Shown in pieces: positions 38,347-46,678 of a stretch of 64,000 nucleotides of DNA; position 1 is the first letter of the stretch; the number at the start of each line of letters is the position of its first letter. The notes beneath the pieces were generated by a model, which did no database searches, was not told where the DNA came from, and saw only the letters and a program-made list of their open reading frames with translations. The translations under genes and the position numbers were made by a program. Source of the DNA: an uncultured Flavobacteriaceae bacterium (GTDB taxonomy: Bacteria; Bacteroidota; Bacteroidia; Flavobacteriales; Flavobacteriaceae); NCBI GenBank assembly GCA_947497145.1, contig CANMFQ010000006.1, positions 1 to 64,000 of the forward strand, read 5' to 3'.

Positions 38347-39114
38347 ATGGTAAAGAATATAGTAAAAGGCATCAAAACCTATGTAGGAAGTTTCAAATTA
38401 ATTTCCCAATTAAAACTGTGGAAGTATTTTTTTATTCCCATAGGCATCAGCGTCCTTACTGCTATTATTGTTGGTTTTTTGGCCTATACCCTTTCTGATA
38501 CTATCGGGCATCTAATAGCACGTATTTGGATTTGGGAAACGGGCAAAGAAACATTCACTACTATTTCAAGTATTATTGGTGGTGTTTTTATAGTTGCTAT
38601 GGGACTCGTGCTGTACAAGCATATTGTCATGGCTCTTTCGGCTCCTTTTATGAGTCCTGTTTCAGAAAAAATAGAAGCACACCTCACAGGGGCAGCTACA
38701 CACCAGCACCGAGACACCTCTTTTAATGACCAATTGTGGCGAGGCATTCGTATAAACCTTAGAAATTTGTTGAAAGAATTACTCCTTACCATTTTAATTC
38801 TACTTATTGGTCTTATTCCTGTAATCGGTATAATTTCAACAGTATTACTCTTTCTTACACAAGCATTTTATGCCGGTTTTGGTAATATGGACTACACCCT
38901 AGAACGCCATTTACCATATAAAGAAAGTGTTCGTTTTGTCAAAAACAATCGAGGTATCGCCATCGGTAACGGCATTGTATTTATGCTATTTCTGTTACTG
39001 CCAGTAATAGGTATAATCTTAGTGCTTCCACTATCTGTAACCGCCGCCTCAATAAATACCATAACGCTGCTAAAAACTGAAACCATTACCTCAACCACCA
39101 CTCAAAAAACATGA
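38347..39114 (+). CDS. EI24 domain membrane protein
   Basis: The 255-residue protein has four to six membrane helices (about 27-50, 75-100, 143-180 and 200-240) with the broad EI24/CysZ-like pattern: paired hydrophobic hairpins and the segment ITQAFYAGFGNMDYTLERH-type acidic loop between them. Members include the sulfate permease CysZ; others are of unknown role. In this place, inside a heme operon, its cargo is unknown. The stop overlaps the start of the GNAT gene (ATGA at 39111-39114). Confidence 0.8.
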   Translation: MVKNIVKGIKTYVGSFKLISQLKLWKYFFIPIGISVLTAIIVGFLAYTLSDTIGHLIARIWIWETGKETFTTISSIIGGVFIVAMGLVLYKHIVMALSAPFMSPVSEKIEAHLTGAATHQHRDTSFNDQLWRGIRINLRNLLKELLLTILILLIGLIPVIGIISTVLLFLTQAFYAGFGNMDYTLERHLPYKESVRFVKNNRGIAIGNGIVFMLFLLLPVIGIILVLPLSVTAASINTITLLKTETITSTTTQKT

Positions 39115-39647
39115 TTGCTTCCTTTGAAAACATATATATAGAACCCATTCAAGAAAAACATGCGTGGCGATTATGTGATTTTTGTACCAATAATGCTGAT
39201 AGACTGAAACGCTTTTTTCCAAAAACGCTGGAACAAAATTTAACGCCAACCTTATCACAATACTTTGCCGAAAATAAAATTAAAGCCTTTGAAGCGAAGG
39301 AGGAATTTTTATGGGTGTTGAAAGAAAAAGAGCATCATACCCTAGCAGGAATGATTTACCTTAAAGAAATTGATTGGACAAAAAAGCAGGGAGAACTTGC
39401 TTATGCTATAGACTATAAAGAAGCAGGCAAAGGGCATATGACCAAAACGGTGCAATTAGTTACAAACTGGGCATTTGAAGAGTTGAACTTAAAAACACTG
39501 CAAATAATTGCGCACAAAACAAATTTAGCAAGTGTTAAAGTAGCCGAAAAATGTGATTTTGTATGGCAACAAACGCTCCCACATGCTCATACCCCACCAG
39601 GTGAAGATGCTTTAGATATGGAGTTGTATGAACGTTATGCATCATAA
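39111..39647 (+). CDS. GNAT family N-acetyltransferase (RimJ/RimL-like)
   Basis: The 178-residue protein has the RimL-type GNAT layout: the first strand IYIEPIQEKHAWRL, a central LAGMIYLKEIDWTKKQGELAYAI strand pair, the acetyl-CoA loop near KEAGKGHMTKTV (Q/RxxGxG/A variant), and the last helix NLASVKVAEKCDF. It should acetylate an amino group of a protein or small molecule; the target is unknown. Translation is coupled to the EI24 gene by a four-base overlap. Confidence 0.87.
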   Translation: MIASFENIYIEPIQEKHAWRLCDFCTNNADRLKRFFPKTLEQNLTPTLSQYFAENKIKAFEAKEEFLWVLKEKEHHTLAGMIYLKEIDWTKKQGELAYAIDYKEAGKGHMTKTVQLVTNWAFEELNLKTLQIIAHKTNLASVKVAEKCDFVWQQTLPHAHTPPGEDALDMELYERYAS

Positions 39648-39717
39648 ATACGCTCTAAACATAATTTTATAAAAAAGCTTAGCGCAAAAATCAATTAACT
39701 ACTATATATTTATTCGC

Positions 39718-40620
39718 ATGAAGGATAAGTTCTACGCATACATACAAAATTTACAAGACGCCATCACCGCAGCCATTGAAGGGGAAGATGGAAAAGCAAC
39801 TTTTAAAGAAGATATTTGGAAACGCCCCGAAGGCGGCGGAGGAAGAACCCGCGTTATTGAAAACGGCGCTGTTTTTGAAAAAGGAGGTGTAAATATTTCG
39901 GGAGTACACGGAGAACTACCCAAAAGCATGCAGACGTATTTTGGTGTAGAAGACGCTGATTTTTTTGCCTGCGGGCTTAGCTTAGTACTGCATCCAAAAA
40001 ATCCTATGGTGCCTACCGTACATGCTAATTGGCGTTATTTTGAAATGTATGACAAAGACGGCAACATCGTTGACCAATGGTTTGGTGGTGGACAAGATTT
40101 AACGCCCTACTATCTCTTTGAAGAAGATGCTATTCATTTTCATTCGGTGTGCAAAAAAGCATGCGACGCCCATAATCCGGAATTTTATGCGAACTATAAA
40201 AAACGCTGTGATGCGTATTTTTGGAATGCCCATCGCGACGAAGCTAGAGGATTAGGTGGCCTATTTTTTGATTATTGCAAGGCCACCGAAACAATGCAAA
40301 TGCAAGATTGGTATAATTTTGTAACTGAAGTTGGCAATAGTTTCATAGAAGCCTACATCCCCATAGTATCAAAACGAAAAAACGTAGCCTATAGCGAAGC
40401 GCAACGCGATTGGCAAGAGATTAGACGTGGTCGTTATGTTGAATTTAATCTGGTACATGATAAAGGCACCCTCTTTGGTTTGCGCACTAATGGTCGTATT
40501 GAAAGTATTTTAATGAGCCTTCCACCACACGTTCAATGGCGCTACAACCATGAGCCTGAACCCCATACCGAGGAAGCAAAATTACTCGAAGTACTTAAAA
40601 AACCAAAAAATTGGGTATAG
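39718..40620 (+). CDS. hemF: oxygen-dependent coproporphyrinogen III oxidase
   Basis: The 300-residue protein matches HemF over its length: EGGGGRTRVIENGAVFEKGG near residues 38-57, the HANWRYFEM strand, the WFGGGQDLTPYYLFEEDA block, and the C-terminal RRGRYVEFNLVHDKGT and RIESILMSLPPH signatures. It decarboxylates two propionates of coproporphyrinogen III to vinyls using oxygen, giving protoporphyrinogen IX, the substrate of HemJ. Its presence means aerobic heme synthesis. The gene lies 70 bases after the GNAT gene. Confidence 0.96.
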   Translation: MKDKFYAYIQNLQDAITAAIEGEDGKATFKEDIWKRPEGGGGRTRVIENGAVFEKGGVNISGVHGELPKSMQTYFGVEDADFFACGLSLVLHPKNPMVPTVHANWRYFEMYDKDGNIVDQWFGGGQDLTPYYLFEEDAIHFHSVCKKACDAHNPEFYANYKKRCDAYFWNAHRDEARGLGGLFFDYCKATETMQMQDWYNFVTEVGNSFIEAYIPIVSKRKNVAYSEAQRDWQEIRRGRYVEFNLVHDKGTLFGLRTNGRIESILMSLPPHVQWRYNHEPEPHTEEAKLLEVLKKPKNWV

Positions 40621-40635
40621 CACAAAAAACGAATC

Positions 40636-40788
40636 ATGGCTAAAAAGGGTAAAGAAAAAAACACCGTCAACAAAGCAAAACACACAAAGCTTTTAAATCG
40701 AAAAAAAAATAAACTAAGAAAAGAGGCAGCCCTGCGTAAAGAACGCCTAAAAGCCATTGTAAAAAAGAGTCAACTAAAAGCAGAATAA
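40636..40788 (+). CDS. small highly basic 50-residue protein
   Basis: An ATG 15 bases after the hemF stop opens a 50-codon frame ending at TAA 40786-40788. The sequence begins MAKKGKEKNT and contains NRKKNKLRKE, with about one third Lys and Arg and a long predicted helix; the second half is an amphipathic basic helix. Composition and short spacing suggest a real gene, possibly an RNA- or DNA-binding protein, cotranscribed with hemF. No named family is recognised. Confidence 0.6.
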   Translation: MAKKGKEKNTVNKAKHTKLLNRKKNKLRKEAALRKERLKAIVKKSQLKAE

Positions 40789-40852
40789 AAGTGTATGCGA
40801 TTTTTACGCGTTAAAAATTTGTGATGACTTATAAATCCTATAAATTTAAAAC

Positions 40853-40872
40853 GTATTTACTCATGTAAATAC
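40853..40872. promoter_or_regulatory. perfect palindrome upstream of the AAA-TPR gene
   Basis: GTATTTAC and GTAAATAC form a perfect 8-base inverted repeat with a TCAT spacer, ending 21 bases before the ATG at 40894. The form and position fit an operator or a start-proximal hairpin; the repressor is unknown. Confidence 0.45.
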
Positions 40873-40893
40873 ACAATCAAACACAGATAGCAT

Positions 40894-42189
40894 ATGTTAG
40901 AAAGTCTACTGGAAGCACTAAAATTTTCTCCTAATAATATTCCGCTAAAATTTCAAGTTGCCAAACTTTATATACAAAATGGGGCATATTCAGAAGCAGA
41001 AAAACACCTGTTAGAAATTATTCACATAGCACCAAAAAATGTAGACGCAAAGTTTGAACTCGCCAACTGTTTTTATAAGCAAAATAAAATATCAGCGGCA
41101 GAAATTTTGTTAGAAGAAATCATTGAAGACACCAACGAAATTAAGTACTTAGAGCTTTTATGCTACTGCCAGCTCAAACAAGAAAACTACAATGAAGCAC
41201 AACAAACCTATCAAGACATTTTAAATATTGATAGTAGCTTTAAAAACAGTGATTTTGATGAAAAACTAAAAATTACTGCTTACGGAAACGATGACTCTTT
41301 TGTTGATGAAGATGGTATTAAATTCCTTAAAAAACCAGACACTAGCTTCAAAGATATTGGGGGAATGGAACCCATTAAAAATGAGATCGCCCTAAAAATT
41401 ATTAAGCCACTAGAACATAAAGAACTCTACAAAGCATATGGCAAAAAAATTGGTGGAGGCATATTACTATACGGCCCACCTGGTTGTGGTAAAACACATT
41501 TGGCAAGAGCTACCGCTGGAGAAATTAAAGCTAATTTTATTAATGTAGGTATTAATGATATTCTTGACATGTGGATTGGCAACTCTGAAAAAAATCTTCA
41601 TGAAATCTTTGAAACCGCCCGAAGAAACACCCCTTGTGTTATTTTTATTGATGAAATCGATGCGCTAGGTGCCAACAGAAACGACGTAAACAAAACTACG
41701 GGAAGAACGGTAATTAATCAATTTTTAGCTGAACTTGACGGCTTAGATGCCGACAATGAAGGCATCCTAATTATAGGCGCTACCAATGCTCCGTGGTATT
41801 TAGACCCTGCATTTAGAAGACCTGGCCGTTTTGACAGAATCATCTTTGTTTCTCCTCCTGACATAGAAGCTAAAGCCGCTATCTTCGATATACAACTACG
41901 CAATAAGCCTACTGAAAATATTGACAACACGGCCTTAGCAAAAGCTGCAAAAGATTTTTCAGGAGCCGATATAAAAGCGGCTATTGATATGGCAATAGAA
42001 AGTAAGTTAGAAAGTGCATTTGTAGATGGTATTCCAAAGCCACTTACCACAAAAGACATTTTAAAAACAGTAAAAAAAATGAAACCTAGCACAAAAGAAT
42101 GGTTTGGTTCAGCAAAAAATTACGCTCTTTATTCAAATGATAGCGGTCTTTATGACGATATTCTTGATTATTTAAATATTAAAAAATAA
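40894..42189 (+). CDS. AAA ATPase with N-terminal TPR repeats
   Basis: The 431-residue protein has about three TPR units over residues 1-125 (for example NGAYSEAEKHLLEI), then a classical AAA domain of the FtsH/CDC48/Vps4 type. Walker A GPPGCGKT is residues 194-201, Walker B FIDEIDAL has Asp253-Glu254, and the second region of homology reads NAPWYLDPAFRRPGRFDR with arginine fingers. A C-terminal helical part follows. It probably acts as a hexameric unfoldase with TPR substrate or partner binding. The stop shares a base with the next ATG (TAATG), so it is coupled to the TPR membrane protein, the likely partner. It has no known link to heme synthesis although it lies inside the cluster. Confidence 0.9.
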   Translation: MLESLLEALKFSPNNIPLKFQVAKLYIQNGAYSEAEKHLLEIIHIAPKNVDAKFELANCFYKQNKISAAEILLEEIIEDTNEIKYLELLCYCQLKQENYNEAQQTYQDILNIDSSFKNSDFDEKLKITAYGNDDSFVDEDGIKFLKKPDTSFKDIGGMEPIKNEIALKIIKPLEHKELYKAYGKKIGGGILLYGPPGCGKTHLARATAGEIKANFINVGINDILDMWIGNSEKNLHEIFETARRNTPCVIFIDEIDALGANRNDVNKTTGRTVINQFLAELDGLDADNEGILIIGATNAPWYLDPAFRRPGRFDRIIFVSPPDIEAKAAIFDIQLRNKPTENIDNTALAKAAKDFSGADIKAAIDMAIESKLESAFVDGIPKPLTTKDILKTVKKMKPSTKEWFGSAKNYALYSNDSGLYDDILDYLNIKK

Positions 42190-43415
42190 TGGAATCAAAA
42201 CATTTAAACCGCGCTATTCAATGTATCGAATTGGGTAGATTTGACGATGCCATCCCTTACTTACAAAACGCCATTAGCGAAGACCCAAACCAATGGGAAA
42301 GCAAATACTATTTAGCCATCTGCTATTATAGCATTGATAACATCAAGAAAGCTTCGCAGATAACAGATGGACTCATACAAGAGGCGCCAAACAACCCAGA
42401 AGTACTCTTTTTAAAAGCCAAAATAGCGTTACAACAAAACCGTTTTGATGAAGCAGAAACTTTTGTAAATAACGCTATTGCCATACACCCATTTAATGCT
42501 GATTATTACGGCTTTAAAGCGGCTGTTTCACTACATAAAAAAAAGTACGACCCAGCACTAAATCAAGTTAATGAGGGTCTAAAAATAGACCCAAAAAATA
42601 GTTATTGCCTTAATATTAGAGCACAAATATTGACCAAATTAAATAGGGTTGAAGAGGCCAATGAAACCGTTGACAATATTTTACACGATAATCCTGAAGA
42701 TGCATATTCACATACCAACGTGGGTTGGGTAGCATTAGAAAATGGAGATAACAAAAAAGCCTTAGACCATTTTAAGCAAGCGCTTCAGTTAGATCCCAAT
42801 TTTCAATATGCGCGCGACGGGATGAGTACCGCTCTTAAAAGCAAAAACATCTTATATAAATGGTACTTAAAATACTCCTTCTGGCTTGGTAAACAATCGA
42901 CTAAAAATCAATGGTTTTTTATAATCGGACTGTACCTTGCCTATCGTTTTTCTTTCAAACTACTAAGCGCAAATGGTCTTACCTATGTTGCTGTTCCTTT
43001 AATGGTGCTCTATTTGCTATTCGCTTTAGGCGGGTGGATAATGGAACCCTTGTCGAACGCCATTTTAAATTTCGACAACTATGGCAAATACCTGCTACAA
43101 CAATCAGAAAAAATAAGTGGTTATGTTTTTGGAGCCTTAGCCCTATTAGGGGTACTTTCCTTAATTGTATTTTATGGTCTTGGTATCGACTATGCTCTTG
43201 CAGCCGCAATAACTTTTATTTGCACACTTATTCCCTTACCAAGAGCTTTTTTATTAGAAAAAAAGAAAAGCAAATCTTTGGGTATTGCCTATGGTACACT
43301 TATGCTAGCTATAGGGCTAATAGGCCCTGTTTTTATTGAAATGTTTATGACAGAACTTGCTGTTTTTATCATGATGATAGCCTATACATGGTTGGGTAAT
43401 TTTATTGAAGATTAA
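42189..43415 (+). CDS. TPR protein with C-terminal membrane region, coupled to AAA-TPR ATPase
   Basis: The 408-residue protein has TPR repeats over about residues 1-220 (for example GRFDDAIPYLQNAISEDP and GDNKKALDHFKQALQLDP), then a linker, and five or so membrane helices (about 240-400) with the last at the C-terminus. It has no signal peptide, so the TPR part is probably cytoplasmic, facing the AAA ATPase coded just upstream with a one-base overlap. The pair looks like a membrane-anchored TPR scaffold and its ATPase. Nothing in the sequence identifies a substrate. Confidence 0.85.
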   Translation: MESKHLNRAIQCIELGRFDDAIPYLQNAISEDPNQWESKYYLAICYYSIDNIKKASQITDGLIQEAPNNPEVLFLKAKIALQQNRFDEAETFVNNAIAIHPFNADYYGFKAAVSLHKKKYDPALNQVNEGLKIDPKNSYCLNIRAQILTKLNRVEEANETVDNILHDNPEDAYSHTNVGWVALENGDNKKALDHFKQALQLDPNFQYARDGMSTALKSKNILYKWYLKYSFWLGKQSTKNQWFFIIGLYLAYRFSFKLLSANGLTYVAVPLMVLYLLFALGGWIMEPLSNAILNFDNYGKYLLQQSEKISGYVFGALALLGVLSLIVFYGLGIDYALAAAITFICTLIPLPRAFLLEKKKSKSLGIAYGTLMLAIGLIGPVFIEMFMTELAVFIMMIAYTWLGNFIED

Positions 43416-43447
43416 CTTTGACCCACTCACTGCATTGAAACTTCATT

Positions 43448-44050
43448 ATGAAATTTAAAGCAATCATATTCAAACTACTGTTTCTAGCGATTGCCATTTC
43501 ATGCAATACAAAAAAATCGAAAAGCGATATTCATACCGTATTCACCCAAGATACCCTTACCGTTGGCTTTACGTATTGGTGGACAGAATCTGGCCCATTT
43601 ACGGGGCTTTGTGGCGATGAATTGTCTTTAGTTTTTACAGGCACATTAACAAAACTACAAGAGCCTACCAACGACCCCGGTCCATTATACATTTCGCAAA
43701 ATGGTACTATTCAAATTGAAGCTGTTTTTAAAATAAAAGACTTAGGTGCTAACACCTACGCAGGCCAAAAATTCTTTACCACAGATTGTTTTAGCACCTT
43801 AGACCTAAACGTAGGTGACAAAGTACTGGTCTTTTGTTATGATTATGAAGGTGGGTATACCGTTCCTGGCGGTAAATCTATCATAAAAATAAATGATTTT
43901 AACGATGTAGCGGTTACTTCTATTCGTAAGTATATTGACAATGACCAAAACCCTATTTCTATAAAAAACGATATGCCTATATGGGAATCTTATGGTTTAG
44001 ACAAAAGCCTACAGCAACTGATTCAGTGTACCAAAAAAATGAATAATTAG
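43448..44050 (+). CDS. lipoprotein of unknown function
   Basis: The 200-residue protein has a lipoprotein signal ([19 protein letters not shown] with a Cys after a small residue), then a beta-rich region of about 170 residues with two Cys pairs ([15 protein letters not shown]) that could form a disulfide. The [15 protein letters not shown] segment recalls NTR/TIMP-like OB folds, but the resemblance is only general. It follows the TPR membrane gene by 32 bases and precedes hemB, which has its own promoter match. Confidence 0.78.
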   Translation: MKFKAIIFKLLFLAIAISCNTKKSKSDIHTVFTQDTLTVGFTYWWTESGPFTGLCGDELSLVFTGTLTKLQEPTNDPGPLYISQNGTIQIEAVFKIKDLGANTYAGQKFFTTDCFSTLDLNVGDKVLVFCYDYEGGYTVPGGKSIIKINDFNDVAVTSIRKYIDNDQNPISIKNDMPIWESYGLDKSLQQLIQCTKKMNN

Positions 44051-44091
44051 CCCTGTTATACCAATTCCCTCCATTTATTAGAGATATTCAG

Positions 44092-44099
44092 TAAATTTG
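44092..44099 (+). promoter_or_regulatory. candidate -7 promoter element of hemB
   Basis: TAAATTTG fits TAnnTTTG and lies 16 bases before the hemB ATG, so transcription could start within a leader of about 10 bases. A -33 TTG at normal spacing is not clear. It suggests hemB can be expressed apart from the genes upstream. Confidence 0.45.
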
Positions 44100-44115
44100 G
44101 CATTAAATTCAAGAC

Positions 44116-45102
44116 ATGTACCCATTACGTAGAAATAGAAGATTAAGAACTACTGAAGCCATTCGCAGTATGGTTCGTGAAACTATACTTACTCCAAGTG
44201 ATTTTTTAGTACCGCTTTTTGTAGTTGAAGGCAAAAATATAAAAGAAGAAATTGCCTCCATGCCCAATTATTACCGCATGAGTTTAGACAACCTAGAAAA
44301 AGAGGTAAAAGAACTTTGGGAAATGGGGCTCTGTTCAGTGCTTCTTTTTGTAAAAGTGGCTGACAATCTTAAAGATAATAAGGGAACTGAAGCGATTAAC
44401 CCCAACGGACTTATGCAGTTGGCCATACAAACCATCAAAAATGCATGTCCTGATATGTTGGTAATGACCGATGTAGCCCTCGACCCTTACTCATCATTTG
44501 GTCATGACGGTATTGTACATGAAGGACACATACTGAATGATGAAACTGTTGACATTCTTGCCGAAATGAGTATTAGTCATGCCAATGCAGGGGCTGATTT
44601 TGTTGCGCCAAGCGATATGATGGATGGTCGTATTCTTACTATTCGTGAAGCTTTGGAAGATGAAGGTTTTACAAATACGGGTATTATGAGCTATAGCGCC
44701 AAATACGCAAGTGCTTATTACGGTCCTTTTCGTGATGCTTTAGACTCTGCTCCTGTAGACTCAAAGAATGTACCCAAAGACAAAAAAACCTACCAGATGG
44801 ATTTTGCCAACCGTTTTGAAGCAATTGCCGAAACTCAAGCTGATATTGACGAAGGTGCCGATATTGTTATGGTAAAACCCGGATTGTGCTATTTGGATAT
44901 TGTACGAGAAATAAGAAATGAAGTTGAAGTGCCTGTTGCTGTATATCAAGTAAGTGGCGAATATGCCATGTTAAAAGCGGCAGCCGAAAAAGGGTGGCTT
45001 GACCATGACGCCGTAATGATGGAGCAATTAATCGCCATAAAAAGAGCAGGAGCAAACATTATTGCTAGCTACTTTGCTAAAGATGCCGTACGGTTGATGT
45101 AG
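44116..45102 (+). CDS. hemB: delta-aminolevulinic acid dehydratase (porphobilinogen synthase)
   Basis: The 328-residue protein condenses two 5-aminolevulinate molecules into porphobilinogen. Schiff-base lysines are Lys196 in SYSAKYASAYYG and Lys254 in VMVKPGLCYLDI. The metal loop reads DVALDPYSSFGHDG: the three cysteines of the zinc-type enzyme are replaced by Ala, Asp and Asp, so this is a magnesium-dependent type rather than the zinc type. The N-terminal PLRRNRRLR segment is the family norm. It closes the heme gene series in the window and has a promoter match directly upstream. Confidence 0.96.
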   Translation: MYPLRRNRRLRTTEAIRSMVRETILTPSDFLVPLFVVEGKNIKEEIASMPNYYRMSLDNLEKEVKELWEMGLCSVLLFVKVADNLKDNKGTEAINPNGLMQLAIQTIKNACPDMLVMTDVALDPYSSFGHDGIVHEGHILNDETVDILAEMSISHANAGADFVAPSDMMDGRILTIREALEDEGFTNTGIMSYSAKYASAYYGPFRDALDSAPVDSKNVPKDKKTYQMDFANRFEAIAETQADIDEGADIVMVKPGLCYLDIVREIRNEVEVPVAVYQVSGEYAMLKAAAEKGWLDHDAVMMEQLIAIKRAGANIIASYFAKDAVRLM

Positions 45103-45127
45103 ATTTTACACACTAAAAAAATATATT

Positions 45128-45223
45128 TTGTTTGCACTGATTTCTTTAATTGTTGGAATACTACTTAGCATTATAGCAGACTATTACGACAATAAAGCAA
45201 TGGAAGAGGAGGATGAATCTTGA
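45128..45223 (+). CDS. candidate 31-residue single-helix membrane miniprotein
   Basis: A frame read from TTG at 45128 gives 31 residues: a hydrophobic helix (LFALISLIVGILLSIIA) followed by a charged tail ADYYDNKAMEEEDES, ending at TGA 45221-45223. The layout of helix and acidic tail looks like a real small membrane protein. There is no ATG in frame; TTG or the preceding ATT would be the start, which lowers confidence. It lies 25 bases after the hemB stop on the same strand. Confidence 0.35.
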   Translation: MFALISLIVGILLSIIADYYDNKAMEEEDES

Positions 45224-45309
45224 GTTTTGTCAATTCCCTTTTTATGAGAATAACAAGAATTAGCATGTGTAATCTTCAACCCAAATAGACCGAAATAAAT
45301 ACACTTCGC

Positions 45310-46641
45310 GTGAAAAATATACTTTTTATACTATGTACACTAAGCGTTATTTATGGTGCCAAAGCACAAGAAACGAAAACTCAAAACACAAGTGTTTCTG
45401 ATAGGCTTTTACATGGCAATTTATCAGATGTAGGTCTTGATTCCGCCTATATCCATACCCAAGTAGATTCAATAATGACCTTAGGCATCACAAACAAAGC
45501 TTTTCCTGGAGCGCAATTATTGGTTGCCAAAAACAGTAAAATTATTTTTCATCAAGCCTATGGTTTTCACACCTATGACAGTATTCAAAAAGTAGCCTTA
45601 GATGATATTTATGATTTAGCTTCTGTAACCAAAGTAACCGCTGCATTACCCGCCTTGATGAAATTGTATGACGAAGGAAAAATTGACCTAGACAAGCCTT
45701 TTAGCACCTATTGGAAACCTTGGCGACATAAAAAAGACAAAAAATACCTAACAGTACGTGAAATTTTAGCGCATCAAGCGGGTTTAGTTCCCTATATTAT
45801 TTTCTTAAATGAGGTTCAAAAAAAGAACGATAAACTAAAAAAACGCTGGGTACGGCATACCCCAAACGCCCGATACAATAATCAGGTGTTTGAAAATTTG
45901 TACGTAAAAGACCGCTTTAAGAAAAAAGTATACCGTAAAATTACCCGCTCGAAAGTATCGTCAGAAAAAAAATACAAATACTCTGGCCTCACATTTCTCC
46001 TCTATCCACAAATGATTGAAAACCTAACAGGGATAGAATATGCAACCTACTTAAGAACCCATTTTTATGACCCACTAGGAAACAAAACTATGGGCTTTAA
46101 CCCAAAAAATAAACATTTTTCAAATGCCATTGTACCCACAGAAATGGACACCCTTTTTAGGCATGCATTAACTAAAAATTGGGTACATGACGAAAATGCA
46201 GCACTAATGGGTGGTGTTTCAGGAAACGCTGGTTTGTTTGCTACCGCCAACGATTTGGCCAAATTAATGCAGCTCTATTGTAACTACGGCACCTATAGTG
46301 GCAAAAGATATTTATCAGAAGCTACCGTAAAAGAGTTTATAAAAGTGCAGTACCCTGAAAATGGAAACAGACGTGGCTTAGGCTTTGACAAACCACTGCT
46401 AAATAACGCCCAATTACCATTAAAAGATGCTTATCCCGCTCCCCAAGCTAGTTCTGAGAGTTTTGGACACGCTGGGTTTACAGGTACTTTTGTTTGGGCA
46501 GACCCAAAAAACAAATTGGTATTTATATTTCTTTCCAATCGGGTATATCCTACAAGAGCGCATCGCAATCTTTATAAACTAAATATTAGACCGGCACTTC
46601 ATTCAATTTTTTATCAAGCCCAAATACCTGCATCAAATTAG
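45310..46641 (+). CDS. exported serine hydrolase, beta-lactamase/PBP-like (class C fold)
   Basis: The 443-residue protein starts at GTG 45310 and has a signal peptide (NILFILCTLSVIYGAKAQ). It has the class C beta-lactamase-like motifs: SxxK as SVTK in LASVTKVTAALP (nucleophile Ser and general base Lys), YSG in KYKYSGLTFLLY in the YxN position, and HAG in FGHAGFTGTFVW in the KTG position. Members act as DD-peptidases, esterases or beta-lactamases; with HAG and YSG a peptidase or esterase role is more likely than resistance. It stands alone between hemB and the CNNM gene. Confidence 0.9.
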   Translation: MKNILFILCTLSVIYGAKAQETKTQNTSVSDRLLHGNLSDVGLDSAYIHTQVDSIMTLGITNKAFPGAQLLVAKNSKIIFHQAYGFHTYDSIQKVALDDIYDLASVTKVTAALPALMKLYDEGKIDLDKPFSTYWKPWRHKKDKKYLTVREILAHQAGLVPYIIFLNEVQKKNDKLKKRWVRHTPNARYNNQVFENLYVKDRFKKKVYRKITRSKVSSEKKYKYSGLTFLLYPQMIENLTGIEYATYLRTHFYDPLGNKTMGFNPKNKHFSNAIVPTEMDTLFRHALTKNWVHDENAALMGGVSGNAGLFATANDLAKLMQLYCNYGTYSGKRYLSEATVKEFIKVQYPENGNRRGLGFDKPLLNNAQLPLKDAYPAPQASSESFGHAGFTGTFVWADPKNKLVFIFLSNRVYPTRAHRNLYKLNIRPALHSIFYQAQIPASN

Positions 46642-46678
46642 CATTATTCTTAGTACATTCGTAGCATAAACATATACC

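Noticed and set aside
42911-43339. 142-codon plus-strand frame inside the TPR membrane protein gene
   Set aside because: A shifted-frame shadow of the membrane region; it has no start context and no domain.
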